A stretch of DNA of 6,122 nt from Bacteroidales bacterium (GTDB taxonomy: Bacteria; Bacteroidota; Bacteroidia; Bacteroidales; GCA-2711565). Of this stretch, positions 1-6,122 are shown one piece after another. A model generated the notes under the pieces. It saw only the letters and a list, made by a program, of their open reading frames with translations, made no database searches and was not told the origin of the DNA. Each line of letters begins with the position of its first letter. Position 1 is the first letter of the stretch. Both the position numbers and the translations under genes were made by a program. The stretch is from the NCBI GenBank assembly GCA_029931995.1, contig JAOZQX010000063.1, forward strand, positions 1 to 6,122, given 5' to 3'.

Positions 1-785
1 AGATTTTTTATGGTATAAATAATTTTTCTTCGATTAAGCCAACTTGAGTTTTGCAGTAAATAAATAAGAGGCAGAGTCATTTTTCGTTCTTTAATATCAA
101 TGGCTCCTGGCTTTTCTGCATTTGCATTTTGTTCGTAATCAAACAAATCATCTTTAATTTGAAAAGCAATCCCAATATTCTCTCCCATTTCCCTGAACTG
201 TTCAACAGTTTTGTTATTGGCACCTACCGAAGCTGCCCCCGAAGCACAACACGAAGCAATCAGGGAAGCCGTTTTCTTTTGAATAATTTCAAAATAAATT
301 TTTTCGCTTATATCTAATTTCCGGGCTTTTTCAATTTGCAATAACTCTCCTTCACTCATTTGTTCCACTGCTTCCGAAACTATTTTCAACAAATCATGGT
401 CATTATTTTTCACGGCCAGTAGTAAACCCCGAGACAACAAAAAATCACCAACTAAAACCGAAATCTTATTTTTCCATAAAGCATTCAACGAAAAGAAACC
501 CCTGCGTTTATGCGATTCATCAACTACATCATCATGAACCAAAGTAGCGGTATGCAGTAATTCAATTAGCGACGCAGCACGATAAGAGCGATCCGAAATT
601 TCGCCAGACAAACCAGCCGAAAGAAAAACAAATAAAGGACGCATTTGCTTTCCTTTACTTTTTATCATGTAACGAGTGATGGTATCAAGCAAAGGAATTT
701 TGCTTTTCATTTGAGCTTTGAAAATCCGGTCGAATTCCTTAATATGCTTGCTTATCGGAGCTTTTATGTCACTTAATTTAGTCAT
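1..785 (-). CDS. ispB: Long-chain trans-polyprenyl diphosphate synthase (IspB-like), 3' end cut by the window edge
   Basis: This enzyme condenses isopentenyl diphosphate units onto an allylic primer to make a long all-trans chain, in Bacteroidota usually the menaquinone tail. 261 codons are visible without a stop; relatives run to about 320 residues, so roughly 60 C-terminal residues lie off the left edge. Seen: the GKxxRP substrate-binding motif (residues 45-50), the first Asp-rich motif DDVVD (85-89) followed by KRRG (93-96), LVGDFLLSRG (111-120), the second Asp-rich motif DDLFD (212-216), and KMTLPLI (235-241). Ala80, five residues before the first DDxxD, is small; in this family that position favours long products, whereas an aromatic residue there stops short ones. 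The ATG is the first after an in-frame TGA at 800-798. The gene diverges from the radical SAM gene. Family is certain; exact chain length and the symbol are inferred. Confidence 0.93.
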   Translation of the reverse strand, partial: MTKLSDIKAPISKHIKEFDRIFKAQMKSKIPLLDTITRYMIKSKGKQMRPLFVFLSAGLSGEISDRSYRAASLIELLHTATLVHDDVVDESHKRRGFFSLNALWKNKISVLVGDFLLSRGLLLAVKNNDHDLLKIVSEAVEQMSEGELLQIEKARKLDISEKIYFEIIQKKTASLIASCCASGAASVGANNKTVEQFREMGENIGIAFQIKDDLFDYEQNANAEKPGAIDIKERKMTLPLIYLLQNSSWLNRRKIIYTIKN

Positions 786-798
786 ATCAATATAGCTT

Positions 799-806
799 CA
801 AAAGTA
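799..806 (-). promoter_or_regulatory. Probable -7 promoter element for the polyprenyl synthase gene
   Basis: Read on the minus strand, the bases are TACTTTTG, a full match to the Bacteroidota -7 consensus TAnnTTTG. It lies 13 bases before the ATG, so the leader would be very short. No clear TTTG -33 element is seen at the expected distance. The call rests on the motif and its position. Confidence 0.5.
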
Positions 807-888
807 ATACAATTCTTAGATTAATTTTAGTCTTTATATACAATCACAATATTTAAAGGCTTAATGCCCGATAAATGTGGAATTAAAT

Positions 889-896
889 TAATTTTG
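889..896 (+). promoter_or_regulatory. Probable -7 promoter element for the radical SAM / repeat-protein operon
   Basis: TAATTTTG, followed by C, fits the Bacteroidota -7 consensus TAnnTTTG and ends 14 bases before the ATG at 911. No good TTTG -33 element is seen upstream. There is also no purine-rich ribosome binding site, only an A-rich leader, which is usual in this phylum. Confidence 0.5.
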
Positions 897-910
897 CAAT
901 AAAAAAAGAT

Positions 911-1687
911 ATGTCGGGATTTTTGTTTCATGATATTATTTTTGGACCGGTGCGAAGCAGAAGGCTTGGCAGTTCGCTTGGAATTAACTTATTGCCTGTT
1001 GCTCGAAAAATTTGCTCTTTCAATTGTATTTATTGTGAATGTGGATGGACACCGAACGAAGATGCCGAAAAATCGAGCTTGCCCAAACGTGAAAAAATTA
1101 ACCACTTATTGGAGAAAAAACTTCAGGAACTAAAGGAAAATAATATGCCTCCCGACAACCTCACTTTTGCTGGTAACGGAGAGCCAACCATTCATCCTGA
1201 ATTTGATTTAATCGTAAAGGACACTATTGCTTTGCGCGACAAATATTTCCCTAAAGCTTCTACTACAGTTCTATCAAATTCGAGTATGATTCATGAAAAG
1301 AAAATTTTTGAAGCCTTGAAAATGGTGGACAAGAGCATTTTGAAACTGGATGCTGGTTCACAAGAGCAGTTTGAAAGAATTAATCTACCACATGCTCAAA
1401 AAAAGCTTGAAAATATTGTTGGAGATTTAAGTAAATTCAAAGGAGATGTGATTATCCAAACCTTATTTTTAAGAGGGACACACAATGATCAGTCCATTGA
1501 CAATACCAGTGAAAAAGAAATACAGCTTTGGTTGCAGCATCTTGAAAAAATTAAACCTCAATATGTAATGATATACCCCATTGACCGAAAAACACCTGCA
1601 AAAGATTTGGAAAAAATTTCATCTGAAGAACTACATCAAATTGCAGAGAGAGTTCATCAACTGGGAATTAAAACAGAAATTTTTTAA
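911..1687 (+). CDS. TYW1-like (COG0731-type) radical SAM protein
   Basis: A 258-residue radical SAM enzyme that should bind one [4Fe-4S] cluster and cleave S-adenosylmethionine; its substrate is unknown. The cluster motif CxxxCxxC is at Cys35, Cys39 and Cys42, directly followed by Glu-Cys44-Gly. Other blocks typical of the family are SRRLGSSLGINLLP (16-29), GNGEPT (88-93, the SAM-contacting GGEP-type motif), LSNSS (121-125), LDAG (146-149) and QTLFLRG (183-189). The closest named relatives are archaeal and eukaryotic TYW1/Taw1, which build the tricyclic base of wyosine in tRNA-Phe. This protein has only four cysteines, all at 35-44, and so lacks the extra cysteines of TYW1's second cluster. 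Bacteria are not known to make wyosine, so TYW1 activity is unlikely. The ATG is the first after an in-frame TAA at 884-886. Its stop overlaps the next start, implying a shared mRNA. Confidence 0.88.
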   Translation: MSGFLFHDIIFGPVRSRRLGSSLGINLLPVARKICSFNCIYCECGWTPNEDAEKSSLPKREKINHLLEKKLQELKENNMPPDNLTFAGNGEPTIHPEFDLIVKDTIALRDKYFPKASTTVLSNSSMIHEKKIFEALKMVDKSILKLDAGSQEQFERINLPHAQKKLENIVGDLSKFKGDVIIQTLFLRGTHNDQSIDNTSEKEIQLWLQHLEKIKPQYVMIYPIDRKTPAKDLEKISSEELHQIAERVHQLGIKTEIF

Positions 1688-2085
1688 TGCAAAATTATCC
1701 GGCAAAAATATTGGTCGCTTTTGGCGAAGCTATTGGCGGCAGTAAAGAAATTCATGATTGGTTGTTGAAAAATGGCTATCCTGAACTTGCCGCTTTGAGC
1801 ATTGCTATCCGCGGAAGTGATGAAGCCGCTCAATGGTTATTAAAAAATAAATTCCCCCATTTGGCAATTTTGGATGCAGCTATTGCTGAAGACCCCAAAG
1901 CTTACGAATGGTTAAAAAAAAACAAGTATTCATTTTTAATTGTATTTGCCGATGCCTGCAATGGAAATGCTAAAGCTTATGAATGGCTTACTAAAAATGA
2001 TCTGGAAATATTTATCGTTTTAGCAAAAAAAATAAAAGCATTTAAAGACGGGCAAACTTTCGATTACCACAAACTAAGTTTCTAG
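1687..2085 (+). CDS. 25-residue helical-repeat protein, function unknown
   Basis: I do not recognise a named family for this 132-residue protein. It consists almost entirely of a 25-residue repeat: units at about 9-33, 34-58, 59-83 and 84-108, plus a partial fifth from 109. Each full unit has a hydrophobic Ala-rich helix, a Gly/Asp-containing turn, then a second helix ending in WLxKN. Trp falls at exactly 25, 50, 75 and 100, and the Lys-Asn pair at 28-29, 53-54, 78-79 and 103-104. The helix-turn-helix pattern (AIxxGxxxAxxWLLKN) resembles the core of an ankyrin repeat without its beta-hairpin loop, but the period is 25, not 33. No signal peptide or membrane segment is seen, so it is probably cytoplasmic. 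Its ATG shares one base with the stop of the radical SAM gene (TAATG), which suggests translational coupling. A binding or scaffold role for that enzyme or its substrate is inference only. Confidence 0.85.
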   Translation: MQNYPAKILVAFGEAIGGSKEIHDWLLKNGYPELAALSIAIRGSDEAAQWLLKNKFPHLAILDAAIAEDPKAYEWLKKNKYSFLIVFADACNGNAKAYEWLTKNDLEIFIVLAKKIKAFKDGQTFDYHKLSF

Positions 2086-2131
2086 AATAAACAATCGTTT
2101 TAGGGAAGCTGTTGTTTAAAAAATATTTTCC

Positions 2132-2139
2132 TATATTTA
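2132..2139 (+). promoter_or_regulatory. Possible -7 promoter element for the secreted-protein gene
   Basis: TATATTTA matches TAnnTTTG at all but the last position and lies 25 bases before the ATG at 2165. The upstream -33 region has no clear TTTG. The 79-base gap after the repeat-protein gene leaves room for a separate promoter, but read-through from the upstream operon is equally possible. Confidence 0.3.
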
Positions 2140-2164
2140 TTGAATTAACTAATCAAAATACGCT

Positions 2165-2671
2165 ATGAAAAAAATTACCTACATTTTACTTACATGCTTT
2201 TTCATGTTAACTATTCAATCTTCTTTCGGACAAGGCTGGCAAAAAATTAAAGAAGGTCAGGTGTTTGAAATTGAGGGTGTAGAAATCAGTTTTATTACTT
2301 CTTATATAAAAGAAATTAAGGGTCAGGATGTTTATACTATTACGGCAACCATTTCGAATAATGGTCCGGAAATTACTTATTTATTCCCACAAGCCAGGTA
2401 TTCTTTTGTAGAAGAAACTCGAAATGCATGGGTACAATTTAGGTTTTCGAATGCGACAGGAAAAGGATTGTCAAGCCGTGCAGGTAATATTTTTCCGAAT
2501 AAAATTTGGATGAAATTTCCGGTGAAATGTAATTCGGATAAGGATGAATACCATAACCGGGTAATTGGAGTAGGACTCACCTCGGGAGGATATATTTCAA
2601 AAAATTGGCGCGTAAGAGTTAAAAAAGGAGAAAGACCTCAAGTAAATGTTTTTATGCGAAGCAATTTTTAA
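2165..2671 (+). CDS. Small secreted protein of unknown function
   Basis: A 168-residue protein exported through Sec. Residues 1-22 form a classic signal peptide: Lys2-Lys3, a hydrophobic core from about Ile4 to Ile17, and a Ser20-Phe-Gly22 cleavage site. Cleavage would leave Gln23 at the mature N terminus, which fits the Q-rule for Bacteroidota signal peptidase I substrates. The mature part (about 146 residues) alternates short beta-like stretches with turns, for example VYTITATISNNG (56-67) and WRVRVKKGE (148-156), so a beta-sandwich-like fold is plausible but unproven. It has one cysteine (Cys122), hence no internal disulfide. No C-terminal sorting domain or catalytic motif is recognised. 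The ATG is the first after an in-frame TAA at 2150-2152. The gene converges on the ribonucleotide reductase gene, with a terminator between them. Confidence 0.8.
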   Translation: MKKITYILLTCFFMLTIQSSFGQGWQKIKEGQVFEIEGVEISFITSYIKEIKGQDVYTITATISNNGPEITYLFPQARYSFVEETRNAWVQFRFSNATGKGLSSRAGNIFPNKIWMKFPVKCNSDKDEYHNRVIGVGLTSGGYISKNWRVRVKKGERPQVNVFMRSNF

Positions 2672-2698
2672 AATAATATTTTAAAATTCTGATCATAA

Positions 2699-2728
2699 AA
2701 AAACCCGACTCAATTGAGTCGGGTTTTT
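2699..2728. terminator. Bidirectional intrinsic terminator between convergent genes
   Basis: A perfect 30-base palindrome with GC-rich arms CCCGACTC and GAGTCGGG around a central AATT. It is flanked by an A run on the left (2697-2703) and a T run on the right (2724-2728, then CTTTT). Each strand therefore reads as a hairpin followed by U residues. It lies 27 bases after the stop of the plus-strand secreted-protein gene and 27 bases after the stop of the minus-strand reductase gene, so it can end both transcripts. Confidence 0.93.
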
Positions 2729-2755
2729 CTTTTATTCTATTTAAACAGATGAAAA

Positions 2756-5470
2756 TTATCCGCATTTTGAATACCCACAAGAGGTACATGTTAAACAACC
2801 ATCCTGATATACCAAGCCTTCTTTGTCATCACATTCGGGACAACTTGTTTTTTTAGAGGTTGTTCCATCGGGGATGTATTTTTTCAAAGCACGAATTACA
2901 CCATTTTTCCAGGTATTAATAGATTCATCATCCAAAGTCAAATTTGAAATCAGTTCGGTTACAAATGGCAATGGCATTCCATGACGAAGAATCCCAGAAA
3001 TTAACTTGGCATAATTCCAAAATTCTTTATCAAATGATCTGGATAAGCCTTCAATAGTAGTTTTATAGCCATCCTTGTCTTCAAATTGAAAATCGTAACG
3101 GGTATTTTGATTTTCTGTTTTACTTTTAATAACGAAGCCCTTATTCACAGTTGGAGGCACCAAAAATCCTTCGGCTCTACCTGTAAAAATTTCATACGGT
3201 TTATTATCTAAAGTACCAATAACCGCAATCCATTTTTCATAATCATTTTGGAAACGAACAATCTCAGCTTCTAAAACTTTAGGGCGAGGAGGAGCTTTTG
3301 TTTCTTTAAATTCATTGTCTTCTTCCTCTTTTTTATCATTGGTTACCAAAACTCCTGAACGAGAACCATCACGATAAATGGTCATTCCTTTACACCCACT
3401 TTCCCAAGCTGTTTGATAAATTTTACTAACCATCTCTTCGGGTGTATCCTTAGGAATATTTACAGTAACACTAATGGAATGGTCAACCCATTTTTGAATT
3501 GAGCCTTGCATTTTTACTTTGCTAAGCCAATCAATATCATTAGATGTAGCTTTGTAATAAGGTGATTTTGCGATGATTTTATTTAATTGGTCTTCAGGAT
3601 AATTTCTTACCTCATCAGGATTTAAGCCTCTTACTTTTAACCATTCAATAAATTTGGGATGAAATACAACATATTCTTCCCAACTATCGCCAATCTCATC
3701 TGTAAAACTAATTTTTACATTTTTATCATTGGGGTTAACTTTCCGACGACGTTTATAAGAAACCATGAAAACAGGCTCAATCCCCGATGAAGTTTGTGTA
3801 CATATACTCACACTTCCTGTTGGGGCAATTGTTAACATGGCAATATTTCTACGTCCAAATTTCTCCATGCTTTCGTACACCTTAGGAGCGGCTTCTTTAA
3901 TACGTTGTATAAATGGATTGTTTTTCTCGCGTTCAATATCAAATATTGGGAACGCCCCCCTATCTCTGGCTAAATCAACCGATGAGCGATAAGCTTCAAC
4001 AGCTAATAATTTATGAACTTCAGTTGAAAAGTTTGTGGCTGTTTCTGAACCATAACGACAGCTAAGTGCCGCAAGCATATCACCTTCGGCCGTAATGCCA
4101 ATTCCGGTACGTCGACCTTCTAATGTTTTTTTGCGGATGTTTACCCACAGATTTCTTTCAATACGTTTAATTTCCTCGTCTTCAGGATCAGAGTCAATTT
4201 TAGCAATAATTCCATCAATCTTTTCAGTTTCAAGATCGATAATATCGTCCATAATACGTTGAGCATAATGCACGTGTTTTGAGAATAAAGAACCGTCAAA
4301 ACTTGCATCTTTAGTAAACGGATTATCAACGTAACTATACAGATTTAGTGCTAATAAGCGGCAGCTATCATAAGGACATAAAGGAATTTCGCCACATGGA
4401 TTTGTAGATAAAGTTTTAAATCCAAGATCAGCATAGCTGTCGGGTACCGATTCCTTAATTACGGTATCCCAGAAAAGAATTCCTGGCTCAGCTGATTGCC
4501 ACGCATTATGAATAATCTTATCCCATAATTGCCGTGCGTCAATTTCTCTTTCAACTTTAGGGTTATCTGTATTTATAGGATATTGTTGCTTATATGTGGT
4601 TCCTTTGATGACAGCCTTCATAAAGTCGTCATCAATTTTTACCGAAACATTAGCTCCGGTAACTTTCCCCTGCTCCATTTTTGCATCAATAAAATTTTCG
4701 GCATCAGGATGTTTAACTGAAATACTAAGCATTAAGGCGCCTCGCCGACCATCTTGAGCAACTTCGCGGGTTGAGTTTGAATATCTTTCCATAAACGGAA
4801 CAATGCCCGTTGAAGTTAAAGCGCTGTTTTTTACCTGACTTCCGGCAGGACGAATATGCGACAAGTCATGACCTACTCCTCCCCTACGCTTCATCAATTG
4901 TACCTGCTCCTGATCCACTTTCATGATTCCGCCGTAAGAATCCGATTGTTCATCGCCACCAATTACAAAACAATTGGAAAGAGAGGAAACCTGGAAATTA
5001 TTTCCAATTCCGGCCATCGGGCTACCTTGAGGTATAATATATTTAAAGTCTTTCAGCAAATTAAAGATTTCATCTTCGCTAAGAGGGTTGGGATATTTAT
5101 GTTCAATTCTTGCAATTTCACGAGCCAATCTGTGATGCATGTCATCAGGTGTTAATTCAAAAACTTCACCATCCGAATTCTTCAGAGCATATTTGTTCAT
5201 CCACACATTTGCAGCAAGGGTATCTCCCTTAAAATATTCAGTAGCTGCCACAAGAATTTCATCATGAGAATACTTTTTCAATTCCTTCGCTTTCGGTGCA
5301 ACAACTTCCAACATTTCTACTTCTTCTCTCACTTCGTTCTCCTTTTGAATGTTTGCGTCATCAGACATTATTTGAGGCCTGATTCTCTTTTCTAAAACCT
5401 CATCATAAAAGCTAGTATCCTTTTTCTGATCCAGGTCCTTGTTAGTACTGGCGAAAAGATTATTCTCCAT
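2756..5470 (-). CDS. nrdJ: Class II adenosylcobalamin-dependent ribonucleotide reductase
   Basis: This cytoplasmic enzyme reduces ribonucleotides to deoxyribonucleotides, using adenosylcobalamin to form a thiyl radical; it is oxygen-tolerant and needs no separate radical subunit. All core residues are present in the 904-residue product. The active-site loop NPCGE carries Asn357, the radical Cys359 and Glu361. The cysteine pair reducing the substrate is Cys167 (LSNCF) and Cys370 (YDSCR). The phosphate-binding PTGS is at 550-553. After the barrel comes a charged linker (about 712-730), then a C-terminal domain and a cysteine-rich tail: CPEC (877-880) and CLTC (892-895) look like a zinc ribbon. 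Cys898 and Cys903 (CxxxxC) have the same spacing as the swinging redox pair of class I NrdA. Residues 1-65 are a variable acidic extension. The ATG is the first after an in-frame TAA at 5491-5489. No B12 riboswitch was recognised upstream. Confidence 0.96.
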   Translation of the reverse strand: MENNLFASTNKDLDQKKDTSFYDEVLEKRIRPQIMSDDANIQKENEVREEVEMLEVVAPKAKELKKYSHDEILVAATEYFKGDTLAANVWMNKYALKNSDGEVFELTPDDMHHRLAREIARIEHKYPNPLSEDEIFNLLKDFKYIIPQGSPMAGIGNNFQVSSLSNCFVIGGDEQSDSYGGIMKVDQEQVQLMKRRGGVGHDLSHIRPAGSQVKNSALTSTGIVPFMERYSNSTREVAQDGRRGALMLSISVKHPDAENFIDAKMEQGKVTGANVSVKIDDDFMKAVIKGTTYKQQYPINTDNPKVEREIDARQLWDKIIHNAWQSAEPGILFWDTVIKESVPDSYADLGFKTLSTNPCGEIPLCPYDSCRLLALNLYSYVDNPFTKDASFDGSLFSKHVHYAQRIMDDIIDLETEKIDGIIAKIDSDPEDEEIKRIERNLWVNIRKKTLEGRRTGIGITAEGDMLAALSCRYGSETATNFSTEVHKLLAVEAYRSSVDLARDRGAFPIFDIEREKNNPFIQRIKEAAPKVYESMEKFGRRNIAMLTIAPTGSVSICTQTSSGIEPVFMVSYKRRRKVNPNDKNVKISFTDEIGDSWEEYVVFHPKFIEWLKVRGLNPDEVRNYPEDQLNKIIAKSPYYKATSNDIDWLSKVKMQGSIQKWVDHSISVTVNIPKDTPEEMVSKIYQTAWESGCKGMTIYRDGSRSGVLVTNDKKEEEDNEFKETKAPPRPKVLEAEIVRFQNDYEKWIAVIGTLDNKPYEIFTGRAEGFLVPPTVNKGFVIKSKTENQNTRYDFQFEDKDGYKTTIEGLSRSFDKEFWNYAKLISGILRHGMPLPFVTELISNLTLDDESINTWKNGVIRALKKYIPDGTTSKKTSCPECDDKEGLVYQDGCLTCTSCGYSKCG

Positions 5471-5573
5471 GCTTTTTATATTGCTAAGTTAAATTTGGGT
5501 TTTTTATATTTAGCTGGTAATCTGGCTGTTAAAATTTATCAGCTCTTGTTTTTTTCTATCAGCAATATACAAT

Positions 5574-5581
5574 CAAAAATA
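5574..5581 (-). promoter_or_regulatory. Possible -7 promoter element for nrdJ
   Basis: On the minus strand this reads TATTTTTG, a full match to TAnnTTTG, about 100 bases before the nrdJ ATG. It would give a leader of roughly 100 bases. No clear -33 TTTG is seen, and in such AT-rich DNA the motif can arise by chance. Confidence 0.35.
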
Positions 5582-5930
5582 GCTTAGTTGAGAAAATTTT
5601 ATTAACAGATGAAAGTTGAAAAATCTAAATGACTGACTTAAAAAAGTATAGGAGGCTTAATTCTTTTTCTAAAAAAATTTAAGTTCCAAAAAATAATTTT
5701 GGTCTACATTTTGCTAGTAGGTTTTTAGATTTTTTACAAGTCCTATTTTTAGGGCATTTCAAAGATAAAACTTTTTAATCAAGGCAATTTTCTAAAGTCA
5801 ATATTTCAATTAAATATTCCGAAAAAATAAATATGAAATTGTGTTGAAACAATAAACAAATTTTACTTGCTTGTGTAGCTAAAATTTATTATAAATTAAT
5901 TGCGGGCTTCAGAAGCTCAATCTTAAATAC

Positions 5931-5938
5931 TATTTTTG
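5931..5938 (+). promoter_or_regulatory. Probable -7 promoter element for the MBL-fold hydrolase gene
   Basis: TATTTTTG matches TAnnTTTG fully and ends 29 bases before the ATG at 5968, a normal distance for Bacteroidota genes. The -33 box is not obvious: the nearest TTG, at 5900-5902, is several bases too far upstream. Confidence 0.5.
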
Positions 5939-5967
5939 TCTTCACAAACTTTCATAAATAAATTTCC

Positions 5968-6122
5968 ATGATACAAATTAAAAAGTTTGCATTTAATGCT
6001 TTTCAAGTAAATACAATTTTGCTTTACGACGAAACCAAAGAATGTATTATTGTTGATGCGGCCTGTTATGATGACCACGAACGCGAAAAACTTGTTGAAT
6101 TTATTAAAGATACTAAGTTGAA
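5968..6122 (+). CDS. Probable metallo-beta-lactamase-fold hydrolase (glyoxalase II-like), N-terminal fragment
   Basis: Only the first 51 codons are inside the window and the frame stays open to the right edge. The start resembles Bacteroidota MBL-fold hydrolases of the glyoxalase II (GloB/YcbL-like) group: a beta strand (IKKFAFNAFQVNT, 4-16), a second strand ILLYDE (17-22), then ECIIVDAACYDD (25-36). That last block occupies the place of the usual 'a(V/I)IIDPGc' strand and turn before the metal site. Here the common Asp-Pro-Gly is Asp-Ala-Ala, still with the following Cys. The zinc-binding HxHxDH motif would come some 20-30 residues further on, outside the window, so the family call cannot be confirmed. 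The ATG is the first after an in-frame TAA at 5959-5961. Confidence 0.65.
   Translation, partial: MIQIKKFAFNAFQVNTILLYDETKECIIVDAACYDDHEREKLVEFIKDTKL

Larger units (their letters stand above)
5471..5967. other. AT-rich non-coding region between divergent genes
   Basis: About 500 bases between nrdJ and the right-hand hydrolase gene. Stops are frequent in the frames I read, and no reading frame of plausible gene size or tRNA-like fold was seen. I looked for the conserved B12-box (GCCACTG) of cobalamin riboswitches on the nrdJ strand and did not find it. It holds TAnnTTTG motifs at 5581-5574 (minus), 5694-5701 (plus) and 5931-5938 (plus). It also holds small inverted repeats at 5686-5702 (CCAAAA/TTTTGG), 5883-5897 (AATTTA/TAAATT) and 5903-5917 (GGGCTT/AAGCTC). 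The first and last motifs fit promoters of the flanking genes. The middle one has no gene after it. Confidence 0.7.

Noticed and set aside
129..317. 62-codon plus-strand open frame
   Set aside because: It is antisense to the polyprenyl synthase, whose motifs continue across this stretch.
930..1133. 67-codon open frame in another frame of the radical SAM gene
   Set aside because: It overlaps the conserved cluster-binding region of the real gene and shows no family resemblance.
2088..2118. Inverted repeat TAAACAA/TTGTTTA after the repeat-protein gene, as a terminator
   Set aside because: The stem is only seven mostly A-T pairs with a long loop, and an A run rather than a T run follows it.
2165..2197. 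Lipoprotein signal ending at Cys11 of the secreted protein
   Set aside because: The residue before Cys11 is Thr, not Gly/Ala/Ser, and the segment before it is too short; the signal peptidase I site at Gly22 fits much better.
2377..2580. 67-codon minus-strand open frame inside the secreted-protein gene
   Set aside because: It is antisense to a gene with a clear signal peptide and has no features of its own.
4856..5155. 99-codon open frame on the plus strand opposite nrdJ
   Set aside because: It lies wholly antisense to a strongly conserved reductase coding region and has no recognisable protein features; the same applies to the shorter frames at 3765-3992 and 4529-4720.
5651..5656. AGGAGG-like Shine-Dalgarno around ataggaggc
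   Set aside because: No start codon or open frame follows at a useful distance, and genes here do not use Shine-Dalgarno sites.
5903..5917. Hairpin GGGCTT/AAGCTC as a terminator
   Set aside because: The stem is six pairs including one G-U, no T run follows on either strand, and no transcript is expected to end there.

Overview
The window looks like chromosome from a member of the Bacteroidota. It is AT-rich, and Shine-Dalgarno sequences are absent before the genes. Several starts are preceded by the Bacteroidota-type -7 promoter motif TAnnTTTG. A secreted protein has a signal peptide whose predicted cleavage leaves an N-terminal Gln, as is common in that phylum. Nothing narrows the assignment further, and no mobile element, CRISPR array, tRNA or rRNA was seen.

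Layout. (1) 1-785, minus strand: a long-chain trans-polyprenyl diphosphate synthase, cut by the left edge, probably making the menaquinone side chain. (2) 786-910: a short divergent promoter region with a -7 motif facing each way. (3) 911-2085, plus strand: a two-gene unit. A bacterial TYW1-like (COG0731-type) radical SAM enzyme overlaps by one base (TAATG) a 132-residue protein built from 25-residue helical repeats. (4) 2165-2671, plus strand: a small secreted protein of unknown function. (5) 2699-2728: a perfect palindrome that probably terminates both converging transcripts. (6) 2756-5470, minus strand: a complete class II, adenosylcobalamin-dependent ribonucleotide reductase (NrdJ) of 904 residues. 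(7) 5471-5967: about 500 bases of very AT-rich non-coding DNA. (8) 5968 to the right edge, plus strand: the first 51 codons of a probable metallo-beta-lactamase-fold hydrolase.

Most of the content is housekeeping: isoprenoid quinone precursor synthesis, deoxyribonucleotide synthesis and a probable hydrolase. These genes do not form one pathway. The least explained part is the coupled pair at 911-2085. The radical SAM enzyme has only four cysteines, so it lacks the extra cysteines that hold the second cluster in archaeal and eukaryotic TYW1. Its partner has a WLxKN signature with Trp at exactly residues 25, 50, 75 and 100. Tight coupling suggests a joint function, which cannot be named from sequence alone. 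No convincing multi-gene novel system is visible.
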